Assembly: GCA_964598695.1 (NCBI GenBank)
Contig: CAZRDB010000166.1
Coordinates: 1 to 11,292 of the forward strand
DNA: 11,292 nt
Direction: 5' to 3'
Origin: CAZRDB01 sp964598695
GTDB lineage: Bacteria > Armatimonadota > Zipacnadia > UBA1398
The notes under the pieces are model-generated. The model made no database searches and was not told the origin of the DNA. It saw nothing but the letters and a program-made list of their open reading frames with translations. A program made the position numbers and the translations under genes. Positions 7,582 through 11,292 of this stretch are shown here, piece by piece. How positions within the stretch are numbered: position 1 is the first letter of the stretch; the number at the start of each line of letters is the position of its first letter.

Positions 7582-7625
7582 CCGACCCCCGCGGGGCGGG
7601 TCGGTGCCCGCCCGGTTCGGGCGGG
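7582..7625 (-). repeat. Tandem inverted repeats just after recA
   Basis: Two perfect hairpins lie 6 to 50 nt past the recA stop. The first has 8-nt arms (7618-7625 with 7607-7614) and a 3-nt loop. The second has 7-nt arms CCGACCC/GGGTCGG (7598-7604 with 7582-7588) and a 9-nt interior. Position and strength suggest a transcript 3' end or processing site for recA. No U-run follows either stem, so intrinsic termination is not demonstrated. If they do terminate transcription, rny needs its own promoter in the remaining gap. Confidence 0.45.
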
Positions 7626-7631
7626 TGCGTG

Positions 7632-8720
<1,089 letters not shown>

Positions 8721-8737
8721 CTCGTCACTCTCCTCGT

Positions 8738-8758
8738 GAGTGGGATCCCCTCCCACTC
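8738..8758 (-). promoter_or_regulatory. Perfect hairpin directly 5' of the recA ribosome-binding site
   Basis: On the minus strand GAGTGGGA, a GGGGA loop and TCCCACTC form an 8-bp perfect stem. The Shine-Dalgarno ACGAGGAGA begins immediately afterwards and the ATG lies 17 nt past the stem. It could be an operator dyad for a DNA-binding regulator or an mRNA 5' stem-loop that protects or tunes recA expression. The sequence does not decide between these. Confidence 0.5.
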
Positions 8759-8785
8759 GGTCGACACCCCACGCGAAGCCCCGGG

Positions 8786-9382
8786 TTACGGCGGACCCTC
8801 GTCCCCCGAATCCCCCACAAGCCCGTACTCGCACAACGCCGTGTAGGTCGCCCCACGCGGCGACAGCTCACTCTGGTACAGCACGAGGGAATCGGCCGGA
8901 ATCGCGGGCACATCGCCGCAGCCGATCTCCCGCAGCGCGGGGCCCAAGTCGCCCATCCGCGCGCCGCGCTCGACCCGACCCAACGTCAGGTGGGGCTGGA
9001 AGGCCCGCGTCTCCCGCGCGAAGCCCAGCTCGGCGAAGCCGGCCTCCAGCGCCCGCACGAGCGCCGCGAGGCAGCCCGCGCGGTCGAGAAGGCGCAGCAC
9101 GAGCACCCGGGGCCGGACGGGGTTGGGGAAGGCGTCGACGCACTCGGGGCGGAGGTCGGCGGGGCCCGCGGCCTCGGCCGCCCGCTCGACGACCTCGGTC
9201 ACCCGCGGGAGCAGCCCCACCTCGACGTCGCCGAGGAACTTGAGGGTCAGGTGGAGGTTGGTCGCCCGCTCCCAGCGGACGCCGCGCGGCACGACGGTCC
9301 GCAGCTCGTCCTGCACCCGGACGAGCCCGTCTCGCGCCTGTGTTGCCACCGGCACTGCCACGAAGCACCGTAACGCCTGCAT
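8786..9382 (-). CDS. thpR: RNA 2',3'-cyclic phosphodiesterase ThpR (2H/LigT family)
   Basis: This 2H-phosphoesterase opens 2',3'-cyclic phosphate RNA ends to 2'-phosphate and can also join RNA halves in vitro (family knowledge). The 198-residue protein carries both HxTx catalytic motifs: HLTLKFLG (His44, Thr46) and HLTLGRV (His131, Thr133). The start RCFVAVPV and the C-terminal LVLYQSELSPRGATYTAL are also characteristic of LigT proteins. The start is ATG; a GGAG lies rather far upstream at about 13 nt, so initiation may be modest. The gene lies 104 nt after cinA and 65 nt before recA, a cinA-thpR-recA order seen in several phyla. YmdB, two genes past recA, also acts on 2',3'-cyclic phosphates in Bacillus, a possible shared theme. 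Confidence 0.95.
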   Translation of the reverse strand: MQALRCFVAVPVATQARDGLVRVQDELRTVVPRGVRWERATNLHLTLKFLGDVEVGLLPRVTEVVERAAEAAGPADLRPECVDAFPNPVRPRVLVLRLLDRAGCLAALVRALEAGFAELGFARETRAFQPHLTLGRVERGARMGDLGPALREIGCGDVPAIPADSLVLYQSELSPRGATYTALCEYGLVGDSGDEGPP

Positions 9383-9450
9383 AGCGCTGTCCGCTCTCCA
9401 CGGGATCGTCCGCGAGCGCGGGCTGGCGACAGACTATCGGCACACCACTC

Positions 9451-9467
9451 GGCGTCGCGCGGACGCC
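9451..9467 (-). repeat. Small inverted repeat after cinA
   Basis: On the minus strand GGCGTC-CGCGC-GACGCC forms a 6-bp perfect stem with a 5-nt loop, about 20 nt past the cinA stop in the 104-nt gap before thpR. No U tract follows, so it is at most a pause, processing or weak termination element. The rest of this gap shows no recognisable promoter. Confidence 0.35.
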
Positions 9468-9486
9468 CACGGTCGGTGCGGCGGCC

Positions 9487-10740
9487 TCAGGGGGACAGGC
9501 CGGGCGGCACGGCCCGACGCACGAGATCCAGTGCGGCCTGCGAGGTCCGGAACTTGTTCGTCAGCCGGTCGTTGCCGAACCGGTGCTCCTCGACAGAGAC
9601 CGTCTCCCCGAACGCTACCGCGATGTAGACCAGTCCCACGGGCTTCTCCGCTGTTGCTCCGCTGGGCCCGGCGATCCCCGTCGCCGAGACCCCGAGGTCG
9701 GTTCCGAAAAGCCGCCGCACGCCCACCGCCATCTCCCGAGCTACCGGCGCGCTGACCGCGCCGTGCTCCTCGAGAAGGCTCTCGCGAACGCCGAGCAGCC
9801 TTGCCTTAGCCTCATTGCTGTAGCTCACTACGCCCCCGGCATAGCACCCGGAGCTTCCGTTCACATCGGTGATCCGGCTTCCGATGAGGCCCCCGGTGCA
9901 GGACTCCGCCGTCGCGATCGTGAGGCCACGCCCCAGCAGTCGCGCGACAAGCGCCTGCTCCAGAGACTCGTCATCGACCCCGAAGATCCGGTCGCCGAGA
10001 CGCTCTCGAACACGCTCTTCCAGTTCCGCGATCCGCTCGCTCGCTTCGTCCCAGGTCGGGCTCTTCGCGGTGATGCGAAGCTTGACCTCACCCGCCCCCG
10101 CGAGAGGAGCTATTGTAGGGTTCGATTGCGCCGTGAGCAAGTCCTGCACCCGCTCGGCCGCCGCCGACTCCCCGATCCCGGCCAACCGGAGCGTCCGGGA
10201 GCGGATCACCCAGCTCCCCGCCCGCCCTCGCCGCTGCAGCTCCGGGATCACCCAGCCCTCCACCATCGCGGCCATCTCGCGCGGGACGCCGGGCACCGCG
10301 AAGATCAGCTTGCCCTCGGTCTCGGCGAAGACCCCGGGCGCCGTCCCGCAGGCGTTCGGGATCGCCGCGCCGCCGGCCAGGACGTCGGCCTGCTTGAGGT
10401 TCGACTCGGCCATCGGCCACGACCGGCCGGCGAAGAGGGCCCGCAGCTCCGCCTCGAGGCCCGCGTCCCGCACCAGGGCCATGCCGAGCACCTCGGCGAT
10501 CGCTTCCTTCGTCAGGTCGTCGGTCGTCGGGCCAAGCCCGCCCGAGAGGATCACGATGTCGGCGCGGGAGAGAGCGAGCCGGATCGCCTCGACGATCCGC
10601 GGCTGGTTGTCGCCCACCGTCGAGCGGTAGTAGACGTCGACGCCCCGCTCCGCGAGCCGCTCGCAGAGGAAGGTCGCGTTCGTGTCCGTGATGTGACCGA
10701 GCAACAGCTCGGTCCCGACGGAGATGATCTCGGCCGGCAT
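9487..10740 (-). CDS. cinA: CinA, nicotinamide-nucleotide amidohydrolase with MoaB-like N-terminal domain
   Basis: CinA deamidates nicotinamide mononucleotide, recycling the NMN that NAD-dependent DNA ligase releases; its N-terminal domain has ADP-ribose pyrophosphatase activity in some members. The 417 residues match full-length CinA. The N-terminal MoaB/MogA-like domain starts AEIISVGTELLLG and carries SGGLGPTTDDLTKEAIA (66-82) and FAVPGVPREM (147-156). The C-terminal PncC domain has TAESCTGGL (catalytic Ser at about 280), GGVVSYSNEAK (302-312) and SATGIAGPSG (352-361). A GTG at 10749 could add three residues. ATG at 10740 is preferred because GGCGAGGTGA sits eight bases upstream of it and overlaps the GTG. 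The position upstream of recA is common among bacteria. Identity is secure. Confidence 0.97.
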   Translation of the reverse strand: MPAEIISVGTELLLGHITDTNATFLCERLAERGVDVYYRSTVGDNQPRIVEAIRLALSRADIVILSGGLGPTTDDLTKEAIAEVLGMALVRDAGLEAELRALFAGRSWPMAESNLKQADVLAGGAAIPNACGTAPGVFAETEGKLIFAVPGVPREMAAMVEGWVIPELQRRGRAGSWVIRSRTLRLAGIGESAAAERVQDLLTAQSNPTIAPLAGAGEVKLRITAKSPTWDEASERIAELEERVRERLGDRIFGVDDESLEQALVARLLGRGLTIATAESCTGGLIGSRITDVNGSSGCYAGGVVSYSNEAKARLLGVRESLLEEHGAVSAPVAREMAVGVRRLFGTDLGVSATGIAGPSGATAEKPVGLVYIAVAFGETVSVEEHRFGNDRLTNKFRTSQAALDLVRRAVPPGLSP

Positions 10741-10782
10741 GTGTGTCACCTCGCCACCGCCGTCCGCCCGAGTGGGCGTGCT

Positions 10783-10812
10783 TCGGGCCGGCCGCCCGCG
10801 AGTCCGGCCCGA
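10783..10812. repeat. Inverted repeat in the divergent cinA / phospholipase-like intergenic region
   Basis: TCGGGCCGG (10783-10791) and CCGGCCCGA (10804-10812) are perfect 9-bp arms separated by 12 bases. They lie between the divergently transcribed cinA and the plus-strand gene. The centre-to-centre spacing of about two helical turns is compatible with an operator for a dimeric repressor. In such GC-rich DNA the match could also be incidental. No promoter hexamers were convincing on either strand of this 146-nt gap. Confidence 0.4.
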
Positions 10813-10851
10813 CGGCGCGAAGGTGGCGCCGCGGCCCCGCGGGAACCTGGG

Positions 10852-10871
10852 CCTCGGAGCCTACTCCGAGG
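10852..10871 (+). promoter_or_regulatory. Perfect hairpin at the ribosome-binding site of the phospholipase-like gene
   Basis: CCTCGGAG, a CCTA loop and CTCCGAGG form an 8-bp perfect stem. The right arm supplies the first GAGG of the run GAGGTGAGGAG, whose last AGGAG lies eight bases before the ATG at 10887. The stem thus directly abuts and partly includes the Shine-Dalgarno region. It may modulate translation or stabilise the mRNA 5' end (inference). Confidence 0.5.
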
Positions 10872-10886
10872 TGAGGAGCGACCGCC

Positions 10887-11292
10887 ATGCCGTACCGCGC
10901 GTGCGTCCCTGCACTTGCGCTCTGGCTGCTCTCCGGCGCCGCTTGGGCGAGCGGGATCCCCGGGCACATCTATGCCGCGACACGCATGTTGGAGACCTGC
11001 CCCGCGCTGGCGGCCGAGGTGGGGCCCGAGACCGCGGCCTACCTCGCGGGCGCGGCGGGGCCCGACATCGCGTTCGTCGCCGCCGACCCGGCCGACCGCG
11101 CGGCGCCGGGCGCCGAGGCACACTACGACCGCACCGGCGCGCTCTGCCTCGCGCTGCTGACCGAGGCGCGCAGCCCAGCCGAGCGCGCGTTCGCCCTCGG
11201 CTGGGTGACGCACTGGCTGACCGACGCGCACATCCACACGCTCGTGAACGCCTACGGCGGCCTCTGGGACGACCCGTCCTGCCGCCATCGCC
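10887..11292 (+). CDS. Secreted zinc-dependent phospholipase C-like protein, 3' truncated by window end
   Basis: An uninterrupted frame of 135 codons runs off the right edge. The first 22 residues form a type I signal peptide: short charged start MPYR, hydrophobic core ALALWLLSGA, and an AWA cleavage site before SG. So export is expected. The mature part begins GIPGHIYAATRML. Further on it has AGAAGPDIAF (about 53-62), HYDRTGALCLALL (about 79-91) and FALGWVTHWLTDAHIHTLVN (about 102-121). Scattered His and Asp in the pattern GHxxxA, GPDI, HY and HWxxDxHxH match the zinc-dependent phospholipase C / S1-P1 nuclease-like helical fold, where they bind three zinc ions. The start is ATG, with AGGAG eight bases upstream. 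Substrate and function are unknown. It is divergent from cinA, not part of that cluster. Only the N-terminal portion is visible, so the family call is moderate. Confidence 0.75.
   Translation, partial: MPYRACVPALALWLLSGAAWASGIPGHIYAATRMLETCPALAAEVGPETAAYLAGAAGPDIAFVAADPADRAAPGAEAHYDRTGALCLALLTEARSPAERAFALGWVTHWLTDAHIHTLVNAYGGLWDDPSCRHR

Noticed and set aside
7582..7625. Intrinsic terminator after recA
   Set aside because: The hairpins are strong, but no run of U follows on the minus strand, so I list them as inverted repeats only.
8721..8834. N-terminal extension of recA by 38 residues
   Set aside because: The extension is not RecA-like, crosses the hairpin and overlaps the end of thpR. The ATG at 8720 has a good ribosome-binding site and matches family starts.
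9428..9442. Promoter-like GATAGT in the cinA-thpR gap
   Set aside because: A weak -10-like hexamer on the minus strand has no -35 match at 16-18 bases, so it cannot be supported.
9583..11160. Long plus-strand open frame opposite cinA and into the right-edge gene
   Set aside because: It lies opposite cinA and then out of frame with the signal-peptide-bearing gene at 10887. The product is low-complexity and shows no domain.

Overview
This window is about 11.3 kb of very GC-rich bacterial DNA. It carries a compact run of housekeeping genes, almost all on the minus strand. I see no insertion sequence, phage gene, CRISPR array or other transfer signature. The organism cannot be named from the sequence. 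The high GC content, an exported protein with a type I signal peptide, RNase Y instead of an RNase E-centred layout, and a full set of selenocysteine-insertion genes fit an uncultivated high-GC phylum or a deltaproteobacterium-like lineage (inference, low certainty).

In the direction of minus-strand transcription (high to low coordinates) the order is: cinA (NMN deamidase), thpR (RNA 2',3'-cyclic phosphodiesterase), recA, a 269-nt gene-free stretch rich in inverted repeats, rny (RNase Y), a YmdB-family metallophosphoesterase, an M20/PepV-type dipeptidase, selB, selA and the gene for tRNA-Sec. The tRNA runs off the left edge. From rny onward the gaps are 69, 21 and 25 nt, then a 4-nt overlap and a 15-nt gap. 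A single rny-ymdB-peptidase-selB-selA-tRNA-Sec transcript is therefore plausible. At the right edge a divergent plus-strand gene begins. It encodes a secreted protein resembling zinc-dependent phospholipase C and is cut by the window end.

Two functional blocks appear. One joins DNA repair with RNA turnover: CinA recycles NMN, RecA recombines DNA, RNase Y cleaves mRNA, and YmdB and ThpR act on cyclic-phosphate nucleotides or RNA ends. The other is the selenocysteine machinery: SelA charges the tRNA with selenocysteine, SelB delivers it, and the tRNA itself is encoded here. selD and the selenoproteins are not in the window.

No new gene system is evident. The observations most worth checking are these. 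First, rny has no usable canonical start codon: its full membrane anchor and a perfect Shine-Dalgarno sequence point to an ATT start. Second, the recA-rny gap can fold into a nested structure of about 170 nt and could hold a structured RNA such as 6S. Third, short perfect hairpins sit immediately 5' of the ribosome-binding sites of recA and of the phospholipase-like gene.
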